A stretch of DNA of 42,978 nt from Thiohalocapsa sp. Its GTDB lineage: Bacteria; Pseudomonadota; Gammaproteobacteria; Chromatiales; Chromatiaceae. The notes under the pieces are model-generated. The model ran no database searches. It had not been told where the DNA came from and worked only from the letters and a program-made list of their open reading frames with translations. How positions within the stretch are numbered: position 1 is the first letter of the stretch; each line of letters begins with the position of its first letter. The stretch lies in NCBI GenBank assembly GCA_028277725.1, contig JANQFX010000014.1, positions 1 through 42,978 on the forward strand. The letters are read 5' to 3'. Both the position numbers and the translations under genes were made by a program. This document shows, piece by piece, positions 27,523 through 35,934 of this stretch.

Positions 27523-27538
27523 GCGGTCCTCCCTGTCC

Positions 27539-28435
27539 TCAGCAGATCCGGTCGGCCCGGCCGTGGGCCGCCCAGCCGAGCTTGGCCCGCAGGATGCTGT
27601 AGTGGTCGTGACCGGGTGGGTGCAGGAGCTTCAGCCGATGCGGGCTGCGGCGGATATGGATCGGTTCGCCGTCGACCAGCGGCAGGTCTACCTGGCCGTC
27701 GCAGGTAAGGCGCACGAGGTCCTGCTCGTAGTCGCGGATGCGCAGTTCGATGTCGCTGCCGCCGCCCACCACCAGCGGGCGGTTGCTCAGGGTATGGGGG
27801 CAAATAGGCACGATCAGCAGAGCGTCCAGCTCCGGATGCACCAACGGGCCGCCGCCGGAGAGGGCGTAGGCGGTGGAACCCGTTGGCGTGGAGACGATGA
27901 CGCCGTCCGAGCGCTGGGCGTTGACGAACTGGCCGTCAATGTAGGTTTCCAGCTCGATCATGCGCACGCTGTTCCATTTGTGCACCACCACATCGTTGAT
28001 CGCGCGCCCGAGGGTGCCGTTGCTCTGCACGTCGAGCAGGGTCCGGGAGTCGGTCAGGGAGTCGCCGGCGAGGATCTGATCCAGGTGCGCCTCGAGCTGG
28101 TCCGGTGAAATGTCCACCAGAAAGCCGAGGCGCCCGAGATTGATGCCGAGCAGCGGCACCTCGGCGTCGGCCAGCTCCCTTGCGGCGTGCAGCAGGGTGC
28201 CATCGCCGCCGACGACGATGATCAGGTCGCAGCGGCGGCCGAGTTCGGCGGCTTCCAACGGCTCGCCGTCACCCGACCCCTTGGTGGCCGCGGGCGCCAT
28301 GGCGGCGGCCACAGGGTCGAGCAGGAGGTCGAGGCCGCGGGCGGTCAGGTGCCCGACCAGCCGAACGATGGTCGCAGCGACCTTCGGGTCGTCGTCCTGC
28401 TTGCCGATGATGCCGGCGTTGGAGAATCGGGACAT
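27539..28435 (-). CDS. nadK: NAD kinase
   Basis: A 298-residue enzyme making NADP from NAD and ATP. GGDGTLLHAAREL (76-88) contains the catalytic Asp. INLGRLGFLVDIS, SDGVIVSTPTGSTAYALSGGGPLVHPEL and PICPHTLSNRPLVV are the conserved segments. The start at ATG 28435 gives the usual N-terminus (RFSNAGIIGK); the open frame extends to 28540 without homology. It shares a transcript with recN, an arrangement common in gammaproteobacteria. The 297 bases upstream (28436-28732) show no gene. Confidence 0.96.
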   Translation of the reverse strand: MSRFSNAGIIGKQDDDPKVAATIVRLVGHLTARGLDLLLDPVAAAMAPAATKGSGDGEPLEAAELGRRCDLIIVVGGDGTLLHAARELADAEVPLLGINLGRLGFLVDISPDQLEAHLDQILAGDSLTDSRTLLDVQSNGTLGRAINDVVVHKWNSVRMIELETYIDGQFVNAQRSDGVIVSTPTGSTAYALSGGGPLVHPELDALLIVPICPHTLSNRPLVVGGGSDIELRIRDYEQDLVRLTCDGQVDLPLVDGEPIHIRRSPHRLKLLHPPGHDHYSILRAKLGWAAHGRADRIC

Positions 28436-28732
28436 GGGGCCGGAATGGGTTCGGGTATGGGAGCCGGCGGCGGCTCGCCGTCGGTCGATGGACGGTAGCA
28501 TGGGCCGCCGGAAGCGCCAACCGGCGGATCCGGGGGGCATGATTCCAACGTGCTTGGCTGGAATCTCTCGTCGCAGATGAGTCGAGTGTCAGGCGGCGAG
28601 CTTGGCTCCTGAGATCAGTGTATCGGCCACGGTTTCGCGTTGCTTGAGCGCTTGTGCGAGCGGGTTCGTAGCTACTCGAAGCGCCTTGTCGGCCTGAACC
28701 AACGCGCTGAACCAAAGCGGGCGCGGATCGGT

Positions 28733-29857
28733 TCAGCCGTTGCTGTCGATCACATCGAATCGAGCGCCTGCCGGTAGGGGGCGCAGCCAGATATCGAGCC
28801 GGGCCAGATTGGGTGGCAGCGCCTTGGAGGCGGCCTCGGCCTGGACCATGCTGCCGTGCAGGCTTTGCACGAGCGCGTACCAGGGCCGGCCGCGCCAGCT
28901 CTCGGTTCGTAAGTAGAGCGGCCCCTGGAGTCCGTGGTTGTGGATGAAGGTGTCGATGTCGGCCCGATCGCGGAAGCCGGCGAGCTGCACCACCACGGTC
29001 GGCTGCTCGGTACGGACGCCGTCGTTCGTCTGGTTCAGCCGCACCGGACCCGCGGGGGCGCGATCGCTCTCGCCGCCGGCGTCGCCCTGGTCGACCGTCG
29101 TCGTCTGGAGTTGGTCGATGCGCTCCTTGACGCGGATAAGCCGCTCGTCCAGTAGTTGTTCGAGCCGGGACTCGGCCTCCCGGATCTGGCGTTCGACCTC
29201 GTTGCCCGCGGCGGGGTCGACCGGGGCGCCGGTGCCGGCCGCGACCTGAGCGCTGGGTGCGGCGTCGCTTAGCTGTCGGGTGCGTCCTTCGGCGGCGGCG
29301 AGGCGGTCGCCGATGGCCTCGATGGCGTCCGCGAGTTCGTCCAGCTCGGCGCGGGTCGGGACATCGCCGTCCTCGGGGGTCGTTGGGGACGGGGGCGGGA
29401 TGGCCGATGTCGCGGCCGGTGGCGGGGCGTCGCCCGCGGACTGTTCGAGCGCTCCGAGCCGTGTGTCGAAGGTGTCGCGGGTCTTGATCACTTCGGAGTA
29501 CATCAGTGCCAAGGCGGCGATGAGCAGGATGCCGAGGCCGGCGAGCAGCAGCAGGACCGTGCGGTCGCGCTGGCGCATGGTGCGCACCTCCTCGCGGTGG
29601 ACTTCCAGCGCCTTGCGCACCTGATGGATGCTGCGACGGCGGTCGTCATCCACGTCAGCGATGCGCTCGACCAGTGCCTTTTCCAGGTCGCGCGTCCCAG
29701 CGGCCTCCGGATCGCCGGGCGGCGGTGGGTTCGAGGGCACACGGGCATCCAGCGCGGCGTCGGCGCGCCTCGGTGGCTGCTCACTGCGGAGGAAGCTGGC
29801 CAGGTTCGGACCGGGCTGGGTCGGTTGGGTCCGGTTCTTATCCTTCGGTTCGCTCAT
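28733..29857 (-). CDS. SPOR-domain inner membrane protein
   Basis: A 374-residue bitopic membrane protein. A polar Pro-rich N-terminal cytoplasmic part (1 to about 105) precedes one transmembrane helix (TVLLLLAGLGILLIAALALMY). The periplasmic part has a Pro-rich linker, a coiled coil (about 165-260) and a C-terminal SPOR domain (TVVVQLAGFRDRADIDTFIHNHG to the end). SPOR domains bind denuded peptidoglycan at division sites, so a DamX-like role in septation or envelope control is likely. The frame opens at 30199; ATG 29857 (MSEPKDKNRT) is preferred, although its ribosome binding site is weak and ATG 29935 is possible. Confidence 0.82.
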   Translation of the reverse strand: MSEPKDKNRTQPTQPGPNLASFLRSEQPPRRADAALDARVPSNPPPPGDPEAAGTRDLEKALVERIADVDDDRRRSIHQVRKALEVHREEVRTMRQRDRTVLLLLAGLGILLIAALALMYSEVIKTRDTFDTRLGALEQSAGDAPPPAATSAIPPPSPTTPEDGDVPTRAELDELADAIEAIGDRLAAAEGRTRQLSDAAPSAQVAAGTGAPVDPAAGNEVERQIREAESRLEQLLDERLIRVKERIDQLQTTTVDQGDAGGESDRAPAGPVRLNQTNDGVRTEQPTVVVQLAGFRDRADIDTFIHNHGLQGPLYLRTESWRGRPWYALVQSLHGSMVQAEAASKALPPNLARLDIWLRPLPAGARFDVIDSNG

Positions 29858-30220
29858 GCCTGTGGGTCCGTCGCCCTGTCTGTCCGGCGGTTGGTCGCCG
29901 GCGTCTGCTGATCGTTGATCGAATCGAGGGCCCATGATCCGCGACCCGGCGGCGGTTGCCAAGCGGTGCAGTGGTGGCAATGGGCGGAAAGCCTGATCCG
30001 AGTCGGGCATGCTCGGCCAAAACGTGCCGTCGCCTGCTCGGGGTGCAGAAATCGGGAAGCAACAGGGTGAGCACGGCCACGCCGCCGGCCCTGCTGTAAC
30101 GCATCGACATCCCCGACCACGCCTTTGGGAAAGGCCGACTCGGCCCCGAGTTTGCGACTTTACCCGGTCATCGACCTGACTGTTCGTCCGCTCGTCCATC
30201 CGATCTCCGAGGTGTCGAGT
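29858..30220. other. Divergent promoter spacer, no supported gene
   Basis: About 360 bases between the SPOR gene (-) and the SDR gene (+). The 5' extensions of both frames overlap here, but with unnatural composition (many Arg, Pro, Cys). Both promoters must lie here; none was identified with confidence. Confidence 0.35.
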
Positions 30221-31087
30221 ATGCTTCCACTCTCAAACAAGACCGCCCTCGTCACGGGTGCCAACTCTGGTCTCGGCAAGGCCGTCGCGACAGCGCTCGC
30301 ACGCCGTGGCGCACGGGTGTTGATGCTGAGCCGAGACCTCAGGCGCGGTGCCGCGGCCCGGGATCGGATCATCGGGGACTCGGGCAACGATCGGGTCGAG
30401 CTGCTGCGCTGTGATCTCGCCTCGCAGGCGGATATCCGTGCCCTGGCCGCGGATGTGCACCAGCGCACCGACGCCCTGAACCTGTTGGTCAACAACGCCG
30501 GTACGGCCTTCAGCGAGCGGGATCTGACCGTGGATGGCGTGGAGCGGGCCCTGGCCGTGAATCATCTGGCGCCCTTCTTGCTCACCCATTTGCTGCTCGA
30601 CCTGCTACGGGCCGGAGCACCGGCGCGCATCGTCAACGTCGGGACACGCATCGATACGGCCATGGACTTGTCGGACCTCAATTGGGAACGGCGTCCGTAC
30701 AAGATGATGGCGGGTTATGGCCAGTCGAAGCTCGGCAATTTGCACTTCACGCGTGAACTCGCCCGACGGTTGGCGGGGTCGGGCGTCACCGTCAATTGCG
30801 TCTTTCCGGGGGTCTTTCTGTCCAACCTCGGCGGCACGGACGGCGCCCAGTCGCCGGCGCTCAAGTTCTTCGCGCGCACCTTCGGCTGGGCGCTGCCGAA
30901 GCCCGAGCGCGCGGCGGAACGGGTGATCTATCTGCTGACCTCTGACGCGGTGTCGGAGGTCAGCGGCGACTACTTCGCGGACCGCAAGCAGATTCCGGTA
31001 CCCGCACAGGTGGACGACCCGGCCGCCAATGCCGAACTCTGGCGCCTGAGCGCGGCGCTGGTGGGGCTGGAGGAGACGCCGGTCTGA
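30221..31087 (+). CDS. Short-chain dehydrogenase/reductase (retinol dehydrogenase-like)
   Basis: A 288-residue NAD(P)-dependent oxidoreductase. The cofactor motif is TGANSGLGKAVATALARRGARV (14-35), NNAG follows in LLVNNAGTAF (about 88-97), and the catalytic Tyr-Lys is YGQSK (GYGQSKLGNLHFTRELARRL). The overall pattern matches retinol dehydrogenase/protochlorophyllide-reductase-like SDRs. An arginine within LSRDLRRG after the second beta strand suggests NADP preference. ATG 30221 has GAGG upstream and gives the normal N-terminus. The substrate is unknown. Confidence 0.9.
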   Translation: MLPLSNKTALVTGANSGLGKAVATALARRGARVLMLSRDLRRGAAARDRIIGDSGNDRVELLRCDLASQADIRALAADVHQRTDALNLLVNNAGTAFSERDLTVDGVERALAVNHLAPFLLTHLLLDLLRAGAPARIVNVGTRIDTAMDLSDLNWERRPYKMMAGYGQSKLGNLHFTRELARRLAGSGVTVNCVFPGVFLSNLGGTDGAQSPALKFFARTFGWALPKPERAAERVIYLLTSDAVSEVSGDYFADRKQIPVPAQVDDPAANAELWRLSAALVGLEETPV

Positions 31088-31176
31088 GGCTGCGTTAGAG
31101 TTTGTCCGGCCGTGCTTTGTCACTCCTGGGGTCGCTCCTGGTTTTGCCGCCGGGGTCCTCTTGTTGCGCGCGCTGA

Positions 31177-31333
31177 GGCGATTTCTGTCATGAAACATCC
31201 CACCCGGCTTGTCTTCTCGCCCGCCGACCTTGTCGCGCCGACCCCCACATAGAGCGACTATGCGGGGGTCGGCGCTTCGCGGAGGCGAACGAGCATCCGG
31301 CGCCGTGCGGTATGTTTCATTCCGACAATCGCC
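31177..31333. repeat. MITE-like 157-bp element with nested inverted repeats
   Basis: The ends are imperfect inverted repeats: GGCGATT...ATGAAACAT (31177-31198) against ATGTTTCAT...AATCGCC (31312-31333), with two perfectly paired blocks of 9 and 7 bases. The middle carries a strong hairpin: GCGCCGACCCCC (31235-31246) pairs with GGGGGTCGGCGC (31264-31275), plus CATAG/CTATG and a 5-base loop. There is no ORF inside. No second copy was seen in the window. Confidence 0.6.
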
Positions 31334-31351
31334 TTAGGGCGGTTCGTACGA

Positions 31352-31714
31352 TCACCCCGTCACCCAGTCGCGGGCCGCGTCCAACTCAGCATTCGCGAAG
31401 ACGCTGACCTCGCCCGGCATCGCGAAACCGAACGCCATGGTGGCGGTCCGAATCCAGTCCTCGTCGGTCACCAGCGCGATGCGTTCCCAGGCGGCGAGGT
31501 GGCTGAGGCCGACCTTCGCGTCCTCCCAGATCGCCGCCATGTCGAAGCCGTCGAAGTCCTCGCCGAGCTGATAGAGCAGACGCACCTTGTCGTGCGCGGC
31601 CAATGCCGCCTCCACGGCCGGGACCACCTGTTGCTCATAGTCCTCCGCCGTGACCTTGCCATGTGCGCTGAAGCCCATGACATTGTCCGGAAGTCCGGTC
31701 AGTCGCTCGATCAT
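31352..31714 (-). CDS. SpoIIAA-like (STAS/SEC14-type) protein
   Basis: A 120-residue single-domain protein matching the SpoIIAA-like family. MIERLTGLPDNVMGFSAHGKVTAEDYEQ is the typical opening (the family usually begins with a Gly-hydrophobic VxGFxxxGKVTxxDY pattern). LLYQLGEDFDGFDMAAIWEDAK and ERIALVTDEDWIRTATMAFG are the conserved centre and end. Members are small cytosolic proteins with a STAS-like fold; their role is poorly known. An excellent AGGAGG ribosome binding site precedes ATG 31714. Confidence 0.87.
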   Translation of the reverse strand: MIERLTGLPDNVMGFSAHGKVTAEDYEQQVVPAVEAALAAHDKVRLLYQLGEDFDGFDMAAIWEDAKVGLSHLAAWERIALVTDEDWIRTATMAFGFAMPGEVSVFANAELDAARDWVTG

Positions 31715-31974
31715 CGAATCCCTCCTGCTAAACCTGAGGTGTCGAGGCTGCTCAAGGCGTCATCGGCCGGCCCGCCGGTGGTGGCCGAGTCGGCCGAGCA
31801 AGGTTGCCGGTCTTTCAGTGGCTCGAGTGAGCAGCAGGCGCGAAAGCAGCGTGCTTCGGCCTGAACAGAAGCATAGTCCGGTGGCAGCACTGATGCGTCG
31901 GCTCGATCAGGCCGGACCAGCGGGCTGCTCAGCTGGCATAACCACCCACTGCCCCGTTTCGGGGCGCCGTAGGT

Positions 31975-32139
31975 GACCGCTGCGCATGTGCGCATACAAC
32001 AATGGCGATGGAGGTCGAGTGGGCCGGAAGGACCTGCGGGGTTCCGCTGTCGCACCTGCAAGGGGTCGACGTCGACGAGCAGACGGCCGAGGCCATCGCC
32101 GACTGGCACTATTGGCGTGCCCGCGGCTATCGGTTCTGA
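31975..32139 (+). pseudogene. C-terminal remnant of a CcbP-like calcium-binding protein
   Basis: In one frame the plus strand reads MEVEWAGRTCGVPLSHLQG and then VDVDEQTAEAIADWHYWRAR, ending GYRF at TGA 32137. As I recall the CcbP-type calcium-binding family, it ends in just this way: W-x-G-x-x-x-x-VPL-x-QL, acidic stretch, A-I-x-DWHYW, GYxF. The full protein should be about 110 residues, but the acidic N-terminal half is missing; upstream only about 11 codons stay in register (from GDRC) and a TAA closes the frame at 31939. The rest of the spacer 31715-31974 has one small hairpin (GCCCCG/CGGGGC at 31951-31965) and no gene. Convergent to kefB. Confidence 0.5.
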
Positions 32140-32205
32140 CCCTGATGACGCCAGCCGGCCGACACGCGTCGCCGTTCCGCCCGATGCGTCGCCGGATGGC
32201 GCGTA

Positions 32206-34137
32206 TCAGTCGTGCAGATCGTCCGTGTAGCCCTTGGGTGGCGGCGTCCAGCCGCGCTCCGAGCGGTCGTGCAGCTGTAGCCGATCGGTGCTCATCAGGT
32301 CCGTCAGGGTCGCGGCGTGCTCGCGGGCGCGGGCCAGGTAGGCCTTGTTGCTGGACATGGCCGTATCGGCGTCCCAGAGCTCGTAGAGGTCTGCCAGGCC
32401 GGCGAGGTCGTGGCGGCGGAAGGCGCGTGCCATCTTCTCCACCTTGAAGGGGTGCATGCCGACGGCCTTCAGGGCCTCCTTGCCGAGGTCGAGGGAGGCG
32501 TCGAAGAGCTCACGCACGGCCAGATCGGCACCGGCCTTGTTCAGCAGGTAGAGGTGATTGACGTCGTAGGCGCGCACCAGGGTCTTCACCCTTGGATGGT
32601 GGCGGCGCACGTACTCCACCATCTGGACCGCGCGCTCGCGGTCGTCGATGGCGATGACGATGGCCTTTGCCGAGTCGATGCCGGCGGCCGTCAGCAGCTC
32701 GGGGCGGGAGGCGTCGCCATAGAAGCCCTTGACGCCGAACTTGCCGAGCATGTCGATCATGGCGGCCTCGTGGTCCAGGATCACGGTGTTGACCCCGCTT
32801 GCCACCAGCAGCCGATTGACGATCTGCCCGAAGCGCCCGCTGCCGGCGATAATGACAGTCCCGGTGGTGTCGATGTCCGGTGTCGGGTCGTCGCCGGCGG
32901 ACGGGGTGCGGGCGTGCTCCAGCCGGTCGTAGAGGATGAACAGGGCCGGTGTCAACAGCATCGATAGGGCCACCACCAACGACAGCGTGGAGGCCAGCTC
33001 CGACGGGATGGCATTGCTCTGCAGGCTGAAGCTCAGCAGCACGAAACCGAATTCGCCGGCTTGCGCCAGGCTCAGCGTAAACAGCCAGCGGCCGGCGGCG
33101 GCGACCTTGAACAGGCGCCCGAGGGCGTACAGCACGGCGCCCTTGATGGCCATGATCCCGAGCGTCAGGCCGATGATGAACACCGCGTTGCTGGCGAGGA
33201 TGCCGAAGTCGATGCCGGCGCCGACGGTGATGAAGAAGAGCCCGAGCAGCAGGCCCTTGAAGGGCTCGATATCGGATTCGAGCTCGTGACGAAACTCGCT
33301 GTTGGCGAGTACTACGCCGGCCAGGAAGGTGCCGAGCGCTGGGGAGAGTTCCACCAGGGTCATGAGCAGCGCGATGCCGATGACCAGCAGCAGCGCAGCG
33401 GCGGTGAAGATCTCGCGCAGGTGCGACGCCGCGATGAAGCGGAACAGGGGGCGCGACAGGAAGTGCCCGCCGAGCAGCACCGTGGCCACCGCGCCCAGCA
33501 CCACCAGCGCATGCGCCCAGGCGGGCAGGCCGGCCACCAGGCTCAGGCTCTGGTGTTGGTGCGCGGCCTCGGCGGCATGGCCCGCATGTTCGGCAAGGGA
33601 CCCCGCCCCGCCGCCGGCAAGCTCAGGCAGTGCAAGCAGTGGAATCAGCGCCAGTATGGGGATGACGGCGATGTCCTGGAACAGCAGTACCGAGAAGCTC
33701 GCCCGCCCGCCGTCGGTCTTGATCAGGCCCTTTTCGCTCAGGGTCTGCAACACGATGGCCGTGGACGACAGGGATAGAATCAGGCCCACCACCAACGCAA
33801 CCGTCCAGGCCATGCCGAGCAGCAACCCGCCGGCGGCGATCAGGCCGGTGGTGACGGCCACCTGCAGGCCGCCGAGGCCGAGCAGCCGATTGCGCATCTG
33901 CCAGAGCATGCGCGGCTCCAGCTCCAGCCCCACGAGGAACAGCATCATGACCACGCCGAACTCGGCGAAGTGCTGGATCTCCCGTGCCTCGGCGCCCACC
34001 AGCCCGGTCACCGGACCGATGACGATACCGGCGAGCAGGTAGCCCAGCACCGAGCCCAGGCCCAGCCGCTTGGCGATGGGCACGGCGATGACCGCGGCAC
34101 ACAGGAAGACGAAGGCCTCGAACAGGATGCCGTCCAT
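32206..34137 (-). CDS. kefB: CPA2-type cation/proton antiporter with RCK (TrkA-N) domain, KefB-like
   Basis: A 643-residue inner membrane protein. About 12 hydrophobic helices (1-385) form a CPA2 exchanger: GLGSVLGYLLAGIVIGP, FLVGLELEP, LSLSSTAIVLQTLSEKGL, LLFQDIAVIP, ALGTFLAGVVLANSEF, LFFITVGAGIDF. A soluble RCK domain follows (about 400-520: VIIAGSGRFGQIVNRLL, with GDASRPELLTAAGID). This matches glutathione-gated K+ efflux systems KefB/KefC, which acidify the cytoplasm when electrophile-glutathione adducts bind. A His-rich loop (EHAGHAAEAAHQHQ, near residue 185) is inserted between helices. The kefG-like gene ends 3 bases upstream, so they form an operon. Confidence 0.92.
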   Translation of the reverse strand: MDGILFEAFVFLCAAVIAVPIAKRLGLGSVLGYLLAGIVIGPVTGLVGAEAREIQHFAEFGVVMMLFLVGLELEPRMLWQMRNRLLGLGGLQVAVTTGLIAAGGLLLGMAWTVALVVGLILSLSSTAIVLQTLSEKGLIKTDGGRASFSVLLFQDIAVIPILALIPLLALPELAGGGAGSLAEHAGHAAEAAHQHQSLSLVAGLPAWAHALVVLGAVATVLLGGHFLSRPLFRFIAASHLREIFTAAALLLVIGIALLMTLVELSPALGTFLAGVVLANSEFRHELESDIEPFKGLLLGLFFITVGAGIDFGILASNAVFIIGLTLGIMAIKGAVLYALGRLFKVAAAGRWLFTLSLAQAGEFGFVLLSFSLQSNAIPSELASTLSLVVALSMLLTPALFILYDRLEHARTPSAGDDPTPDIDTTGTVIIAGSGRFGQIVNRLLVASGVNTVILDHEAAMIDMLGKFGVKGFYGDASRPELLTAAGIDSAKAIVIAIDDRERAVQMVEYVRRHHPRVKTLVRAYDVNHLYLLNKAGADLAVRELFDASLDLGKEALKAVGMHPFKVEKMARAFRRHDLAGLADLYELWDADTAMSSNKAYLARAREHAATLTDLMSTDRLQLHDRSERGWTPPPKGYTDDLHD

Positions 34138-34140
34138 GGC

Positions 34141-34797
34141 TCAGCCCTCCTCGGTGAGTGCGTCGAGGACGCGGTTGAGTTGCGGCTGCGTGCGAGCGGC
34201 CTCGATGTTCAGGCGCCGGTCTCGCAGGGCCATGAGCAGTTGCAGCCAGGCGTCGATGTGCCGGGCGAGGCGACCCTCTTCCACCGCCGTGCGGGCGCCG
34301 AACAGGGCGAAGGGTGGCAGGTACAGCATGCCGCAGAGCGTCGCCGTTTGCTCCAACGGGTGCAGCAGCTCGCGGATGCTGTAATGGTTGAAACCGTCGG
34401 TCTGGTAAGCGACCTCGGGTCCGCCGGCGGTGAGTGCGTTGAAGAAGAGCTTGCCGTGCAGCGCCGTCCCGCCGCTGCCATACGCGAAGCCGTGCTCCAG
34501 CACCAGGTCCTGCCACTCCTTGAGGATGGCCGGCGTCGAGTACCAGTACAACGGGTGCTGGAATACGATCACTTCGTGCGCCAACAGGCGTTGTTGCTCG
34601 AGATCGATGTCGATCTGGCCGTCCGGGTACTCGCCATACAGGTCCACCACGGTCACGTGCTCGAGGGTTCGCGCGGCCTCGACCATGGGCCGGTTGACCT
34701 CGGAGCGGTCCGACGACGGGTGGGCGAACAGGATCAGGATGTGCCGGCGACGCTCCGATGCGGCCGGCGCGGCGGGGGCGGGCGATGTCTTCTGCAT
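34141..34797 (-). CDS. kefG: KefG/KefF-like NAD(P)H quinone oxidoreductase, ancillary to KefB
   Basis: A 218-residue flavodoxin-fold protein. ILILFAHPSSDRSEVNRPMVEAA (about 20-42) binds FMN phosphate. VFQHPLYWYSTPAILKEWQDLVLEHGFAYG (about 92-121) is the hallmark of KefF/KefG, and AYQTDGFNHYSIRELLHPLEQTATLCGM follows. These proteins bind the Kef antiporter, are needed for full activity and can reduce quinones. A Pro/Ala-rich N-terminal extension of about 17 residues is extra. It lies 3 bases before kefB. KefG versus KefF cannot be separated by eye; pairing with a KefB-like protein favours KefG. Confidence 0.9.
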   Translation of the reverse strand: MQKTSPAPAAPAASERRRHILILFAHPSSDRSEVNRPMVEAARTLEHVTVVDLYGEYPDGQIDIDLEQQRLLAHEVIVFQHPLYWYSTPAILKEWQDLVLEHGFAYGSGGTALHGKLFFNALTAGGPEVAYQTDGFNHYSIRELLHPLEQTATLCGMLYLPPFALFGARTAVEEGRLARHIDAWLQLLMALRDRRLNIEAARTQPQLNRVLDALTEEG

Positions 34798-34879
34798 CCA
34801 GTCGGCCTTGTCGGGTCGAGAGAGTGGGGGCGGCCCATCGGCGGACGGGACGCACGCGACGCTTGGGACGGGTGATGAT

Positions 34880-35014
34880 CAGGACACTCCGGTCTCGCGC
34901 CTTACCGGCGCGCAGGCGTTCGATGGCGCCGTTGACCTGGGTCATTCTAAAGTGCTTGATGACGGGAGCAATCCCTTGCCGGGCCGCGAACGACCGCAGC
35001 AGTCCCAGGCCGAG
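34880..35014 (-). pseudogene. C-terminal remnant of a zinc-dependent alcohol dehydrogenase
   Basis: Reading the minus strand from 35014 gives SFAARQGIAPVIKHFRMTQV followed by NGAIERLRAGKARDRSVL. This is the C-terminal signature of cinnamyl-alcohol-dehydrogenase-like zinc ADHs (FAARH.I.P..E.FPMSQVN.AIERLR.GKARYR.VL). The remaining 300 or so residues are absent and no normal stop follows the VL, so it is a fragment. The Arg in KHFRM and Asp in ARDRS replace the usual Pro and Tyr, showing decay. It lies in the 261-base spacer between the GFA gene and kefG. Intact ADHs of this kind reduce aldehydes, fitting the neighbourhood. Confidence 0.6.
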
Positions 35015-35058
35015 TCAGGGTCATGATCTCGACAGTGGGGTTGGTCTGCATCGGTCGA

Positions 35059-35460
35059 TCAGTCCTTCGGCAGGGCATCGTCGATGTCGATGATGCGCCG
35101 GTCGTAGTAGAAATGTCCGCTGGACTGCAGCGGCTCCGGCAAGCTGTTGTCGTTGCACTTGCGGATCAGCAGTTGCGACACCAGCCGCCAGCCCATGGCG
35201 TTGGTGTTGTAGACGGTTTCGCCGCAGTGCTTGCAGAAGACACGGGTCATCTGCAGTGTCGGATGCTTGTACTCCACCGTGTCCTCCCCTCCGGTGACCA
35301 CCTGGACCTGATCGGCGTCCCACGCGGTCACCGAGTGGAAGGGCACGTCGAGCAGGGCGCGGCAGTCCTCGCAGTGGCAGAAGCCCTGTACCTTGGGGAC
35401 GCCGGACATCTCCAGCGCAACGGTGCCGCAGTCGCATTGCACGCGGTGGGGTTGGGTCAT
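35059..35460 (-). CDS. GFA family zinc protein (glutathione-dependent formaldehyde-activating-like)
   Basis: A 133-residue protein with the GFA zinc ligand pattern: CDCG (9-12), GFCHCEDCR (about 27-35) and [11 protein letters not shown] (about 75-85). The family fold contains two zinc sites; some members spontaneously join formaldehyde and glutathione, and most have unknown substrates. The start ATG 35460 overlaps the stop of the broken mdaB by 4 bases (ATGA), so it was translationally coupled to mdaB. It may still be read from the same promoter, but ribosome delivery could be altered by the mdaB frameshift. Confidence 0.9.
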   Translation of the reverse strand: MTQPHRVQCDCGTVALEMSGVPKVQGFCHCEDCRALLDVPFHSVTAWDADQVQVVTGGEDTVEYKHPTLQMTRVFCKHCGETVYNTNAMGWRLVSQLLIRKCNDNSLPEPLQSSGHFYYDRRIIDIDDALPKD

Positions 35461-35886
35461 GCGCTGGTCTCCCGTAAGTGTTGGTCCAGGTGTGCCTCGA
35501 AGCGAGCCAAGTCGTTCTCGATCTGCGGATTTTTCATCACGTCGTAGCAGACGAAGGTGTCCAGCGGCTCCATGCCGAAGAACCGGAAGTTCATGTGCAT
35601 GGGGAAGAACAGATCATCGACGGAGCGGCCCTGCAGCAGGTACTGACCCGGGTCGCCGAAGGCGTCCTTGGGCGCGTTGAAGGTCAGCGACAGCATGTAA
35701 CGCTTGCCGGTGAGGCTGCCGCCGGTTCCGTATTGCTTGCTGGCATCGCTACGGGTGCGGCCGTCGCCCTGACACAGGGTGCCGTCCATGCCCGCTGAGT
35801 AGACCTCGTCCATACAGGGTCGCGTTGAGTCGGCCCTCGGAGAAGGGATAGGGCTCGTGGGCGTTGATGAGGAGGATATTGGCCAT
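35457..35886 (-). pseudogene. mdaB: mdaB-type NAD(P)H:quinone reductase, broken by internal deletion
   Basis: The start at ATG 35886 reads [18 protein letters not shown], the MdaB flavodoxin N-terminus, for 24 codons to RLNATL. Near 35813-35821 the sequence jumps, one frame away, to [19 protein letters not shown] and continues intact for 118 residues, with [19 protein letters not shown] and [20 protein letters not shown], to TGA 35457. About 50-60 codons of the central region are missing relative to the usual length of about 190-195, and the frame is lost. Intact MdaB performs two-electron quinone reduction. The downstream part has a possible ATG (35813), but lacks the FMN phosphate loop and is unlikely to work. 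Confidence 0.85.
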
Positions 35887-35934
35887 CGGCTGTGTCGCGT
35901 TCTGCTGACTCGATGGCGGCATGGTGCTAAGGTT

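Noticed and set aside
33623..34945. 440-codon minus-strand frame
   Set aside because: Shadow frame of kefB and kefG with Arg/Gly/Pro-rich composition. Only its first 22 or so residues are meaningful, as part of the ADH remnant.
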